From an uncultured Clostridiaceae bacterium (GTDB lineage: Bacteria > Bacillota > Clostridia > Lachnospirales > Lachnospiraceae): a stretch of 64,000 bases of DNA. A program made the translations under genes and the position numbers. Positions 1 through 7,839 of the stretch are shown here, in pieces. The stretch is taken from contig CABSIM010000002.1 of NCBI GenBank assembly GCA_902477765.1, positions 59,335-123,334 on the forward strand, written 5' to 3'. Numbering within the stretch: the first letter of the stretch is position 1; the number at the start of each line of letters is the position of its first letter. Under the pieces are notes generated by a model. The model saw only the letters and a program-made list of their open reading frames with translations, ran no database searches and was not told where the DNA came from.

Positions 1-717
1 ATTGTCCGGGGCATCAGAACTCTGGATGCCACGGAGACAGATGTGATTATTGTGGGCCGGGGAGGCGGTTCCATTGAGGACCTGTGGGCTTTCAATGAAG
101 AAAAGGTGGCCAGGGCCATTTTCGCCTGTCATACACCGGTGATTTCGGCCGTGGGACATGAGACGGATGTGACCATTGCCGATTACGTGGCGGATCTGCG
201 GGCACCGACCCCCTCTGCGGCTGCGGAACTGGCAGTATTCGATTTCAGGCGGTTTGAAGAAGATCTGGAAGGAAGAAAATGGAAACTGGACCGGGAAATG
301 CGGTTCCGGACCGGAAAGCTGAGGGACCGTCTGAAGCAGGAGGAACTGCGGATCCGGCTCTGCCATCCCAGACATCAGATCCGTGAAAAAAGACAGCGCC
401 TGATGGATGCGGAAAGCAGGCTGAACCGGGGCATGGAGGATCTTCTGCAGGAAGACAGAAAACGGCTGGCAGTACTGAGCGAGCGGCTCTGGGGACTGTC
501 ACCGTTAAAACAGCTGAGCCGCGGATTCGGCTTCCTGACGGATGCAGGAGGAAAACGGCTGGAAACGGTGGATGGCCTGAAGCCGGGAGATGAGATTACA
601 GGCCGGATTTCCGACGGAAAATTTCTGGCTCAGATAAAAACTGTGGAAAAAATGCCGGCAGAACAGGAGAACGGTGGATATGAAGGAAAACGGAATGCAG
701 GAAGAGACAAGGCCTGA
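1..717 (+). CDS. xseA: Exodeoxyribonuclease VII large subunit, 3' part
   Basis: C-terminal 238 residues of the large, catalytic subunit of exodeoxyribonuclease VII, which with XseB degrades single-stranded DNA to short oligonucleotides. The frame is already open at base 1, so the start and the N-terminal OB-fold lie outside the window. The fragment has the conserved family block GRGGGSIEDLW at residues 19-29, then SAVGHETDVTIADYVAD, a long charged helical stretch, and the usual C-terminal LSRGFGFLTD block. The next gene, xseB, starts inside its last 38 bases, the usual arrangement of the two subunits and a sign of translational coupling. The family call is firm; only the 5' end is missing. 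Confidence 0.95.
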   Translation: MVRGIRTLDATETDVIIVGRGGGSIEDLWAFNEEKVARAIFACHTPVISAVGHETDVTIADYVADLRAPTPSAAAELAVFDFRRFEEDLEGRKWKLDREMRFRTGKLRDRLKQEELRIRLCHPRHQIREKRQRLMDAESRLNRGMEDLLQEDRKRLAVLSERLWGLSPLKQLSRGFGFLTDAGGKRLETVDGLKPGDEITGRISDGKFLAQIKTVEKMPAEQENGGYEGKRNAGRDKA

Positions 718-943
718 AAACGGACCGGAGGCCATGAGTGTGGAAGAGGCCTTTGAAGCCCTGGATGTTCTGATCGGGCGGCTGGAAAGCGGGGAAGGTT
801 CTCTGGAGGATGCCTTTAAAAATTATGAAGAAGGAATAAAACTCATCAAAAGCTGCAACGATAAAATCGACAGGATTGAAAAGCAGATCCTGATCTTGAG
901 CGGAGAGCAGACGGAGGAAGAGGATGATGAAATCCGGTTTTGA
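680..943 (+). CDS. xseB: Exodeoxyribonuclease VII small subunit
   Basis: Small subunit of exodeoxyribonuclease VII, 87 residues, which binds the large subunit and is needed for activity. The core is the typical short helical hairpin: SVEEAFEALDVLIGRLESGE, then SLEDAFKNYEEGIKLIKSC, followed by an acidic tail. I chose ATG 680 because AGGAGA at 665-670 lies 9 bases upstream. A GTG at 674 in the same frame is only 3 bases from that site and is less likely. About 18 residues precede the conserved core, which is a little longer than usual, so ATG 734 is also possible. It overlaps xseA by 38 bases and ispA by 20 bases, so the three are surely co-transcribed. Confidence 0.93.
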   Translation: MKENGMQEETRPENGPEAMSVEEAFEALDVLIGRLESGEGSLEDAFKNYEEGIKLIKSCNDKIDRIEKQILILSGEQTEEEDDEIRF

Positions 944-1820
944 AAAACAGCTGGACCGTGCCGTAAAGGAAACAGAAGAGATCGTATATGCATATCTTCC
1001 GGCGGAGGAAGGTCCCCAGAAAACGATTTTTGAGGCCATGAACTACAGTGTGAAGGCCGGAGGAAAGAGACTGCGGCCCCTCCTTATGCGGGAAATGTAC
1101 CGCCTTCTGGGCGGGGAAGGAGAAGAGATCGGGCCGTTTATGGCGGCCATTGAAATGATCCATACGTCCTCCCTGATCCATGATGATCTGCCATGCATGG
1201 ACAATGATGAGATGCGGCGGGGAAAACCCACCACATGGAAGGTGTTCGGATATGACATGGCGGTGCTGGCAGGGGACGCTCTGATGATCTATGCCTTTGA
1301 AACGGCGGCAAAGGCATGGGAACTGGGCGGAAAACCGGACCGTGTGGTACGGGCCATGAAAATCCTGGCGGAAAAGACGGGAATTTACGGGATGATCGGC
1401 GGACAGACCGTGGATGTGGAACTGACAGGAAAAGAGATCCCCAAAGACCGCCTTGATTTCATTTACCGGCTGAAAACAGGAGCTCTGCTGGAGGCATCCA
1501 TGATGATCGGGGCAGTGCTGGCGGGAGCAGGGGAAGAACAGATCCATGCGGCGGAAAAGATCGCTGCAGATGTAGGTCTGGCATTTCAGATCCGGGACGA
1601 TATTCTGGATGTGACGGGCAGCGAAGAAGTCCTGGGAAAACCGGTGTTAAGCGATGACAAGAACAGCAAGACCACTTATGTGACGCTGGAAGGCCTCGAA
1701 AAGGCAGCAGGAGATGTGGCTCTGCTGTCGGAACGGGCGGCTTCGGAGCTTTCGGGACTGCCGGGGGACCACAGGTTCCTGCAGGAGATTCTGGAAATGC
1801 TGGTGAGCCGGGAAAAATAG
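924..1820 (+). CDS. ispA: Polyprenyl diphosphate synthase (farnesyl/geranylgeranyl type)
   Basis: Short-chain trans-prenyltransferase of 298 residues that condenses isopentenyl diphosphate onto allylic diphosphates to give the C15 or C20 precursor of undecaprenyl phosphate and quinone-type lipids. The first aspartate-rich motif is DDLPCMDND (D87, D88, D93) and the second is DDILD (D225-D229), both needed for Mg-diphosphate binding. It is followed by dxs, the first enzyme of the MEP route that makes its substrate. The residue five places before the first motif is Ser82, where farnesyl synthases usually have Tyr or Phe, so the product could be longer than C15. A second Met at codon 2 leaves the start uncertain by one codon. 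The symbol follows the usual name at this locus. Confidence 0.9.
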   Translation: MMKSGFEKQLDRAVKETEEIVYAYLPAEEGPQKTIFEAMNYSVKAGGKRLRPLLMREMYRLLGGEGEEIGPFMAAIEMIHTSSLIHDDLPCMDNDEMRRGKPTTWKVFGYDMAVLAGDALMIYAFETAAKAWELGGKPDRVVRAMKILAEKTGIYGMIGGQTVDVELTGKEIPKDRLDFIYRLKTGALLEASMMIGAVLAGAGEEQIHAAEKIAADVGLAFQIRDDILDVTGSEEVLGKPVLSDDKNSKTTYVTLEGLEKAAGDVALLSERAASELSGLPGDHRFLQEILEMLVSREK

Positions 1821-1875
1821 CGGGACGGAAACGGATCTCCGTCCTGCGGGGATAACGAAGGAGTAGAACAGGAAC

Positions 1876-3798
1876 ATGCTGCTGGAAACGATAGAACATT
1901 CATCGGATATCAAAAATCTCCGGGAAGAGGATTATCCTGTGCTGGCACAGGAGATCCGACAGTTCTTGATTGAAAAAATCAGCCATACCGGCGGGCATCT
2001 GGCTTCCAACCTGGGCGTGGTGGAACTGACCATGGCCCTGCATCTGGCCTTCAATCTGCCGGAAGACAAAATCATCTGGGATGTGGGACATCAGGCATAT
2101 ACGCACAAACTGCTGAGCGGAAGGCGGGAGGGCTTTGACGATCTGCGCCAGTTCGGAGGCATGAGCGGATTCCCGAAAAGGAAGGAAAGCCCCTATGACG
2201 CCTTTGATACGGGACACAGCTCCACATCCATATCCGCAGGTCTGGGAATTGCCCAGGCCAGGGAAATCCTGGGGGAGGACTACGCGGTGATTTCCGTCAT
2301 CGGGGACGGAGCCCTGACCGGAGGCATGGCCTATGAGGCGCTGAACAATGCGGCGCAGCTGAAAAAGAATTTCATCATCGTCCTCAATGACAATGAAATG
2401 TCCATTTCCAAAAATGTCGGAGGCATGTCGAAATACCTCAGCAGTGTCAGAACGCGGGAAAGCTATGCGGACCTGAAAAAAGGCGTGGACAGGGTTCTTT
2501 CTTCCATTCCGGTGGTGGGAAAAAGCATGGCCTACGGTCTGTATCTGGCCAAAAACGGCATCAAGCAGTTTCTGGTACCCGGAATGCTGTTTGAGGATAT
2601 GGGGATCACCTATCTGGGGCCGGTGGACGGTCATAATGTCAGGGAAATGGTCCAGACGTTCCGTGAAGCCAGAAGAGTCCGCCATGCAGTGCTGGTGCAT
2701 GTGATCACCACGAAAGGGAAAGGGTATGGACCGGCAGAAAAAAATCCGTCCAGATTCCACGGGGTTGAGCCCTTTGACATTGCCACCGGAAAGCCTCTGA
2801 AGGAAAAAGTCTATCCCAGCTATACGGATGTGTTTTCCAGAAAGATCTGCGAACTGGCGGAGAAGGACCGGAAGATTGTGGCCCTGACGGCAGCCATGCC
2901 CGACGGCACCGGCCTTTCCAGGTTTGCGAAAAAATTTCCGGACCGCTTTTTCGATGTGGGCATCGCGGAAGCCCATGCGGTGACCTCTGCGGCAGGCATG
3001 GCTTCGGCCGGCCTAAAGCCTGTGGTGGCTGTCTATTCCTCTTTTCTTCAGAGAGGATATGATCAGGTGCTCCACGACGTCTGCATTCAGGATCTCCCGG
3101 TGCTGTTCTGCATTGACCGGGCAGGGCTTGTGGGCAGCGACGGGGAGACGCATCAGGGAATTTTTGATATTTCTTTCCTGAGCCTGGTGCCGGGCATGAG
3201 CATTATGGCCCCCAAAAATCTGTGGGAGCTCCAGTCCATGCTGGAGTTCGGAGTCCGCTGGAACGGTCCCATGGCCATCCGGTACCCGAGAGGACAGGCC
3301 TACAGGGGACTCAGGGATTTTGAGGCACCCATCGAGTACGGGAAAGCGGAAATGCTGTATGAGGAATCAGGAATTGCCCTGTTTGCCCTGGGCAGCATGG
3401 TGAGCACCGGCGAACATGTGAGAGAGAAGCTGAAAGCCAGAGGCTATGCCTGCAGCCTGGTGAACGCCAGGTTTGTGAAGCCTCTGGATACGGATATGCT
3501 GGACAGGCTCTGCAGCAGACACAGCCTGATTGTGACCATGGAAGAGAATGTGCTGCGGGGCGGCATGGGCATGTGTGCCACCCGTTATATTCATGAACGG
3601 CATCCTCAGGTCCGGGTGATTCAGATTGCCCTTCCGGATGCCTATGTGGAGCATGGGAACGTATCTCTGTTAAGAGAAATGCTGGGCATTGACAGCGATT
3701 CCGTGATCAGAAAGATAGAAAAGGAATACCTGAATAAAGTACAGGTGACGGAAGATATACAGGAGCCGGAAAAACCGGCAAAGGAGCTGCAGAAATGA
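1876..3798 (+). CDS. dxs: 1-deoxy-D-xylulose-5-phosphate synthase
   Basis: Thiamine diphosphate enzyme of 640 residues that joins pyruvate and glyceraldehyde 3-phosphate in the first step of the MEP isoprenoid pathway. The thiamine/Mg site is visible as GDGALTGGMAYEALNN (D144 in GDGA) with NDNEMSISKN downstream. The N-terminal VGHQAYTHK and GHSSTSISAGLG blocks and the second-half DRAGLVGSDGETHQG block are typical of Dxs. The length is normal. The start at 1876 has only a weak AGGAA nearby; a better GAAGGAG lies 12 bases upstream. The stop overlaps the start of tlyA by 4 bases (ATGA). A small hairpin with GGACGGA and TCCGTCC arms sits in the 55-base gap before the gene but has no U-run. Confidence 0.96.
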   Translation: MLLETIEHSSDIKNLREEDYPVLAQEIRQFLIEKISHTGGHLASNLGVVELTMALHLAFNLPEDKIIWDVGHQAYTHKLLSGRREGFDDLRQFGGMSGFPKRKESPYDAFDTGHSSTSISAGLGIAQAREILGEDYAVISVIGDGALTGGMAYEALNNAAQLKKNFIIVLNDNEMSISKNVGGMSKYLSSVRTRESYADLKKGVDRVLSSIPVVGKSMAYGLYLAKNGIKQFLVPGMLFEDMGITYLGPVDGHNVREMVQTFREARRVRHAVLVHVITTKGKGYGPAEKNPSRFHGVEPFDIATGKPLKEKVYPSYTDVFSRKICELAEKDRKIVALTAAMPDGTGLSRFAKKFPDRFFDVGIAEAHAVTSAAGMASAGLKPVVAVYSSFLQRGYDQVLHDVCIQDLPVLFCIDRAGLVGSDGETHQGIFDISFLSLVPGMSIMAPKNLWELQSMLEFGVRWNGPMAIRYPRGQAYRGLRDFEAPIEYGKAEMLYEESGIALFALGSMVSTGEHVREKLKARGYACSLVNARFVKPLDTDMLDRLCSRHSLIVTMEENVLRGGMGMCATRYIHERHPQVRVIQIALPDAYVEHGNVSLLREMLGIDSDSVIRKIEKEYLNKVQVTEDIQEPEKPAKELQK

Positions 3799-4601
3799 AG
3801 GAACGATTGGACGTGCTGCTGGTAAAGCGGAATCTGGCGGAATCCAGGGAAAAAGCCAAGGCGGTTATTATGGCCGGTATCGTTTATGTGGACGGTCAGA
3901 AAGAAGACAAGGCCGGACAGACATTTGAAGAGACAGCGCAGATCGAGGTCCGCGGAAATACCCTGAAATATGTGAGCCGCGGAGGGCTGAAGCTGGAAAA
4001 GGCCATGGAATGCTTCGGCATCAGCCTGGACGGAAAAGTCTGCATGGATGTGGGAGCTTCCACCGGGGGCTTTACGGACTGCATGCTTCAGAACGGGGCA
4101 GTGAAGGTCTACTCTGTGGATGTGGGCCATGGCCAGCTGGCCTGGAAGCTGCGGAATGATGAACGGGTGGTCTGCATGGAAAAGACCAATATCCGTTACG
4201 TGACTCCGGAAGACATTCCGGATCCGGTGGGATTTGTGTCCATTGATGTGTCATTTATTTCTCTGACGAAAGTGCTGGGACCGGTGAAGGCACTGATGGA
4301 GCCGGAGGGACAGGTGGTCTGTCTCATCAAACCTCAGTTTGAGGCCGGAAGAGAAAAAGTCGGGAAAAAAGGCGTGGTGCGGGATAAGGACGTACATCTG
4401 GAAGTGATCGGTCAGGTGGCCGCCTATGCGGGATCCATCGGCTTTGAGGCTCTGAATCTGGAATTTTCCCCCATCAAGGGACCGGAAGGCAATATTGAAT
4501 ACCTGCTCCGTCTGAGAAACTGTACCGACGGCAGCACCTTTGACAACAGCGCCATTGACGCAGGACGGATTGTGGAGGAGGCCCACAGGGCATTGGACTG
4601 A
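3795..4601 (+). CDS. tlyA: TlyA family rRNA (cytidine-2'-O)-methyltransferase
   Basis: Predicted 2'-O-methyltransferase of 268 residues related to mycobacterial TlyA, which methylates cytidines of 16S and 23S rRNA; the older label 'hemolysin' is historical. Residues 1-60 form an S4 RNA-binding domain (start MKERLDVLLVKRNLAESREK). The Rossmann-like methyltransferase domain follows, with the AdoMet loop DVGASTGGFTDCML and a later SIDVSFISL strand. This gene between dxs and nadK is standard for Clostridia. It overlaps dxs by 4 bases and nadK by one base, which suggests coupled translation. Which nucleotide it modifies here cannot be told from sequence. Confidence 0.92.
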   Translation: MKERLDVLLVKRNLAESREKAKAVIMAGIVYVDGQKEDKAGQTFEETAQIEVRGNTLKYVSRGGLKLEKAMECFGISLDGKVCMDVGASTGGFTDCMLQNGAVKVYSVDVGHGQLAWKLRNDERVVCMEKTNIRYVTPEDIPDPVGFVSIDVSFISLTKVLGPVKALMEPEGQVVCLIKPQFEAGREKVGKKGVVRDKDVHLEVIGQVAAYAGSIGFEALNLEFSPIKGPEGNIEYLLRLRNCTDGSTFDNSAIDAGRIVEEAHRALD

Positions 4602-5449
4602 TGCGGAATTTTTATATTGTTGCAAATACGGAAAAGGAACATGCGGAAAAAGTAAGCCGGGAGATTATCCGGTATCTGGAGGGGAAGGGATGCCGCTGCC
4701 GGGGGCCGGAGCAGACCGGAAGCAGATGCGGCGGATATACCGAACCGTCCCAGGTGCCGGAAGATACGGACTGCATTATCACCCTGGGCGGAGACGGGAC
4801 TCTGATTCAGGCGGCCAGAGATCTGGCGGCCAGAGAGATTCCCATTGCCGGAATCAATCTGGGGAACCTGGGGTATCTGACTCAGATCGGGGAGAATGAC
4901 GATGTGGAGGAGTTCCTGGATGCTCTGGTGGAAGACCACTATCATCTGGAGGAAAGGATGATGCTGCGGGGGCGGGTCTTCCGGGGCGGAAAAGCTGCGG
5001 AAGAAAATATTGCCCTCAATGATATTGTCCTCACCCGGGAAGGAGCCCTGCGGGTTCTGAAATTCCGGATCTATGTGGACGGAGAACTGCTGAACGAATA
5101 CAGTGCCGACGGGGTGATCGTGGCAACGCCCACCGGATCCACCGCCTATAATCTGTCGGCGGGGGGGCCCATTGCGGCGCCGGAAGGGCAGCTGATCATT
5201 CTGACACCCATATCCCCCCACACGCTTACATCCAGAAGTATTGTCCTGGGAGCCGACAGCAGGATCCGTCTGGAAATTGCCAGATCCGGCTGCGAGGGAC
5301 AGGCGGCGGCTTTTGACGGAGGCGCCTGCGTATACATGGAGCAGGGAGATTACATAGAAATCGAACGGTCGGAACTGGTGACCAGAGTGGTGAAGCTGGA
5401 CCGCCGTTCTTTTCTTGAGATACTGAAGCACAAAATGTTTGAAGAATAG
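4601..5449 (+). CDS. nadK: NAD kinase
   Basis: ATP- or polyphosphate-dependent kinase of 282 residues that converts NAD to NADP. The phosphate-binding motif GGDGT is at residues 63-67. The family blocks GINLGNLGYLTQI, the central NDIVLTR with NEYSADGVIVATPTGSTAY, and ISPHTLTSRSIVL are all present and in order. The ATG at 4601 shares its A with the TGA of tlyA, so translation is probably reinitiated. The gene lies in the xseA-recN operon, 33 bases ahead of argR. Confidence 0.95.
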   Translation: MRNFYIVANTEKEHAEKVSREIIRYLEGKGCRCRGPEQTGSRCGGYTEPSQVPEDTDCIITLGGDGTLIQAARDLAAREIPIAGINLGNLGYLTQIGENDDVEEFLDALVEDHYHLEERMMLRGRVFRGGKAAEENIALNDIVLTREGALRVLKFRIYVDGELLNEYSADGVIVATPTGSTAYNLSAGGPIAAPEGQLIILTPISPHTLTSRSIVLGADSRIRLEIARSGCEGQAAAFDGGACVYMEQGDYIEIERSELVTRVVKLDRRSFLEILKHKMFEE

Positions 5450-5482
5450 AGACCGCGGAAACAGGAAAGGAGAGTATGTCCC

Positions 5483-5932
5483 GTGAAGGTAGACAGACAC
5501 AGCAAAATCGTGGAACTCATCGGAAAGTATCAGATCGAGACACAGGAGGAACTGGCAGAATATTTGAAGCAGGCAGGCTATAAAGTGACCCAGGCCACAG
5601 TCTCCAGAGACATCAGGGAACTGAAGCTGACCAAGGTGCAGCGGGAAAACGGAAGACAGTGCTATGCGGTTATGGAAGCCAAAAAGGATTTCGGTGAGAA
5701 GTATCTGAGAATCCTGAGGGACTGCTATGTCTCCATGGACATGGCCCAGAATATTCTGATCATCAAGACCGTATCCGGCATGGCCATGGCTGTTGCGGAA
5801 GCTCTTGATGTCATTAATTTCCATGAGATCGTGGGATGTGTGGCCGGGGACAATACCATCATGTGCGCGGTCAGAAGTGTGGATGATACGATCCTTCTGA
5901 TGGACAAGCTGAAGAAGATCGTGGCGGAATAG
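5483..5932 (+). CDS. argR: Arginine repressor ArgR
   Basis: Arginine-dependent regulator of 149 residues that represses arginine synthesis and often activates its breakdown. Residues 1-70 form a winged helix (SKIVELIGKYQIETQEELAE, then TQATVSRDIRELKLTKV). The C-terminal half is the oligomerisation and arginine-binding domain, with the GCVAGDNTIMCAVR block typical of the hexamer core. The start codon is GTG at 5483, chosen because GGAAAGGAGAG lies about 8 bases upstream and the product then begins right at the conserved N-terminus. The argR-recN pairing is conserved across Firmicutes and does not imply that the neighbours are arginine-regulated. Confidence 0.95.
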   Translation: MKVDRHSKIVELIGKYQIETQEELAEYLKQAGYKVTQATVSRDIRELKLTKVQRENGRQCYAVMEAKKDFGEKYLRILRDCYVSMDMAQNILIIKTVSGMAMAVAEALDVINFHEIVGCVAGDNTIMCAVRSVDDTILLMDKLKKIVAE

Positions 5933-5942
5933 AGGTGGTTGC

Positions 5943-7619
5943 ATGCTGCTTGGGTTACGAGTGAAGAATCTGGCCCTGATTGAAAAAGCTGAGGTGGAGT
6001 TTGCCGGGGGCCTGAATATCCTCACCGGGGAGACCGGAGCCGGAAAGTCCATTATCATCGGTTCCGTGGGCCTGGCACTGGGGGCAAAAGCATCGAAAGA
6101 CATGATCCGGGAAGGAGAAGACCATGCCTATATCGAACTGGTCTTCTCTGTGGACGGAGAGAAAAAAAAGAACGAACTGGCGGCCGTCGATGTGTATCCG
6201 GATGAAGACGGCCTGATCATCATTTCTAAAAAAATCTCACAGACCAGAAGCATCAGCAGAATCAATGACGAGACCGTGACCACGGCCAGGCTCAGGGCGG
6301 TGACGGGGCTGCTTCTGGATATTCATGGACAGCATGAGCATCAGTCGCTTCTCAGAAAGCAGAAGCATCTGGAAATTCTTGACGAGTATTCCAAACAGGA
6401 GACGGAACAACTGAAAAAAGCTGTGGCGGAGGGATACCGGCAGTATATGGAACGGAAAGAGAGAGCTGACAGTTTTTCACTGGATCTGGAACAGAGACTC
6501 AGGGAAGCGGACTTTCTGCGGTTTGAGACGGATGAGATCCGGAAGGCATGCATCCGTCCGGGAGAGGAAGAAGAACTGGCAGCCGCCTACAGACGTTTTG
6601 TCCATGGACAGAAGATTGCCGAATGCCTGCAGACGGCATCCAGGGCCGTAAACAGTGATGAAATCGGACGGGCACTGAGAGAAGTGGAGACAGCGGCGTC
6701 TTATGATGACAGACTCCAGGACATCTGCAGTCAGCTTTCGGATGTGGAAAACATGATGGGTGACCTGAGCCGGGCCATGTCTGATTATATGGAAGAGATG
6801 GAGTTCGATGAAGAAGAATTCCGCCAGACAGAAGAACGTCTGGATTTTATCCGGGGGATCATGGCCAAGTACGGCGGTTCGGAAGAAGCGGTGCTTTCCT
6901 GTCTGGCGGAAAAGGAAAAGAAGCTGTCGGATCTGGAACATTATGAGGAACGCCGCAGACAGGCGGCAGAGGATCTGAAGGAAGCAGAAGAAAGGCTGTC
7001 CGTGCTGTGCAGCCGGCTTTCGGAGGCGAGAAAGAAGGCGGCAGCCGGACTTTGCGAGCGCATCCGGCAGGAACTTGCGGATCTGAATTTCCTGCAGGTG
7101 GATTTCAGGATCAACTTAAGCCGTATGGACCATATGACGGCCGGAGGATATGACGAAGCGGAATTCTGTATCTCCACCAATCTGGGAAGCGCACCGCCGA
7201 GGCCGCTGTGGGAGGTGGCATCCGGAGGAGAACTTTCCAGAATCATGCTGGCCATCAAGACGGTGCTGGCAGACAGTGATGACATACCGACTCTGATTTT
7301 TGACGAGATTGACGCAGGCATCAGCGGCCGCACGGCCCAGAGGGTGTCGGAACGGCTGTCCTATATTGCGAGACGCCATCAGGTGCTCTGCATTACCCAC
7401 CTGCCTCAGATTGCGGCCATGGCGGATGTGCATTTTGAAATCAGAAAAACCGCCGAAGGCGGCAGGACTGTCACCAGAATCCGGAGACTGAACGGAACAG
7501 AGCAGACAGAGGAACTGGCAAGACTTCTGGGCGGAGCGGAAATCACCGAAAAGGTCCGGGAAAGTGCCGAAGAAATGAAACGTCTGGCAGATGAGACCAA
7601 GAAACACATCGGCCGCTGA
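5943..7619 (+). CDS. recN: DNA repair protein RecN
   Basis: SMC-like ATPase of 558 residues that acts early in double-strand break repair. The Walker A motif GETGAGKS is at residues 29-36, and the N-terminal half continues with the LLDIHGQHEHQSLL block specific to RecN. A long charged coiled-coil region fills the middle (about residues 150-370). The C-terminal ATPase half carries the signature VASGGELSRIMLAIK, Walker B LIFDEIDAGISG and the D-loop/His switch region CITHLPQIAAMA. It follows argR with a 10-base gap. A terminator hairpin about 110 bases after its stop separates it from spoIVB. Confidence 0.97.
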   Translation: MLLGLRVKNLALIEKAEVEFAGGLNILTGETGAGKSIIIGSVGLALGAKASKDMIREGEDHAYIELVFSVDGEKKKNELAAVDVYPDEDGLIIISKKISQTRSISRINDETVTTARLRAVTGLLLDIHGQHEHQSLLRKQKHLEILDEYSKQETEQLKKAVAEGYRQYMERKERADSFSLDLEQRLREADFLRFETDEIRKACIRPGEEEELAAAYRRFVHGQKIAECLQTASRAVNSDEIGRALREVETAASYDDRLQDICSQLSDVENMMGDLSRAMSDYMEEMEFDEEEFRQTEERLDFIRGIMAKYGGSEEAVLSCLAEKEKKLSDLEHYEERRRQAAEDLKEAEERLSVLCSRLSEARKKAAAGLCERIRQELADLNFLQVDFRINLSRMDHMTAGGYDEAEFCISTNLGSAPPRPLWEVASGGELSRIMLAIKTVLADSDDIPTLIFDEIDAGISGRTAQRVSERLSYIARRHQVLCITHLPQIAAMADVHFEIRKTAEGGRTVTRIRRLNGTEQTEELARLLGGAEITEKVRESAEEMKRLADETKKHIGR

Positions 7620-7702
7620 CGGAAAACGGGAATGAATCAAAAACAGAAAACTGGAAAAAATATAGGATTGGAATCTGGAAAAACGCCAGCAAAAAACTGA
7701 CA

Positions 7703-7731
7703 GGGTGAAAGTCCGGAGATTCCACATACTA
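7703..7731 (+). promoter_or_regulatory. Candidate sigma-G/sigma-F promoter of spoIVB
   Basis: GGGTG at 7703-7707 and CATACTA at 7725-7731 with a 17-base spacer. CATACTA is a perfect match to the -10 consensus of forespore sigma factors; the -35 matches 3 of 5. spoIVB is a known forespore gene, and sigG lies in this window. The start point would be near 7738, inside the 5' arm of the recN terminator. Confidence 0.55.
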
Positions 7732-7766
7732 GGAGAGGAGCAGAAAAATGCCCTCTCCTGTTTTTT
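7731..7766 (+). terminator. Intrinsic terminator after recN
   Basis: Arms AGGAGAGG (7731-7738) and CCTCTCCT (7752-7759) form a perfect 8-base stem with a 13-base loop, followed by G and six T. It closes the xseA-recN operon. It lies between recN and spoIVB, just downstream of the candidate spoIVB -10 element. Confidence 0.8.
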
Positions 7767-7839
7767 ACGGAAAAGAAAAATTTTTTCCGGACGGAGACAA
7801 AGGGGCGGGATCAGCAGGAATGAAAAAGGAGGTTTTGCC

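Noticed and set aside
4424..6103. Very long open frame on the minus strand (559 codons) across nadK, argR and recN
   Set aside because: It runs opposite to three well-recognised genes, has no ribosome site or family features, and is explained by codon bias. The same applies to other long antisense frames, such as 1900-2976, 31000s, 43910-45106 and 55860-57299.
7705..7839. SpoIVB starting at GTG 7705
   Set aside because: This would run through the recN terminator; GTG 7840 has AAAGGAGG at ideal spacing and gives the normal length.
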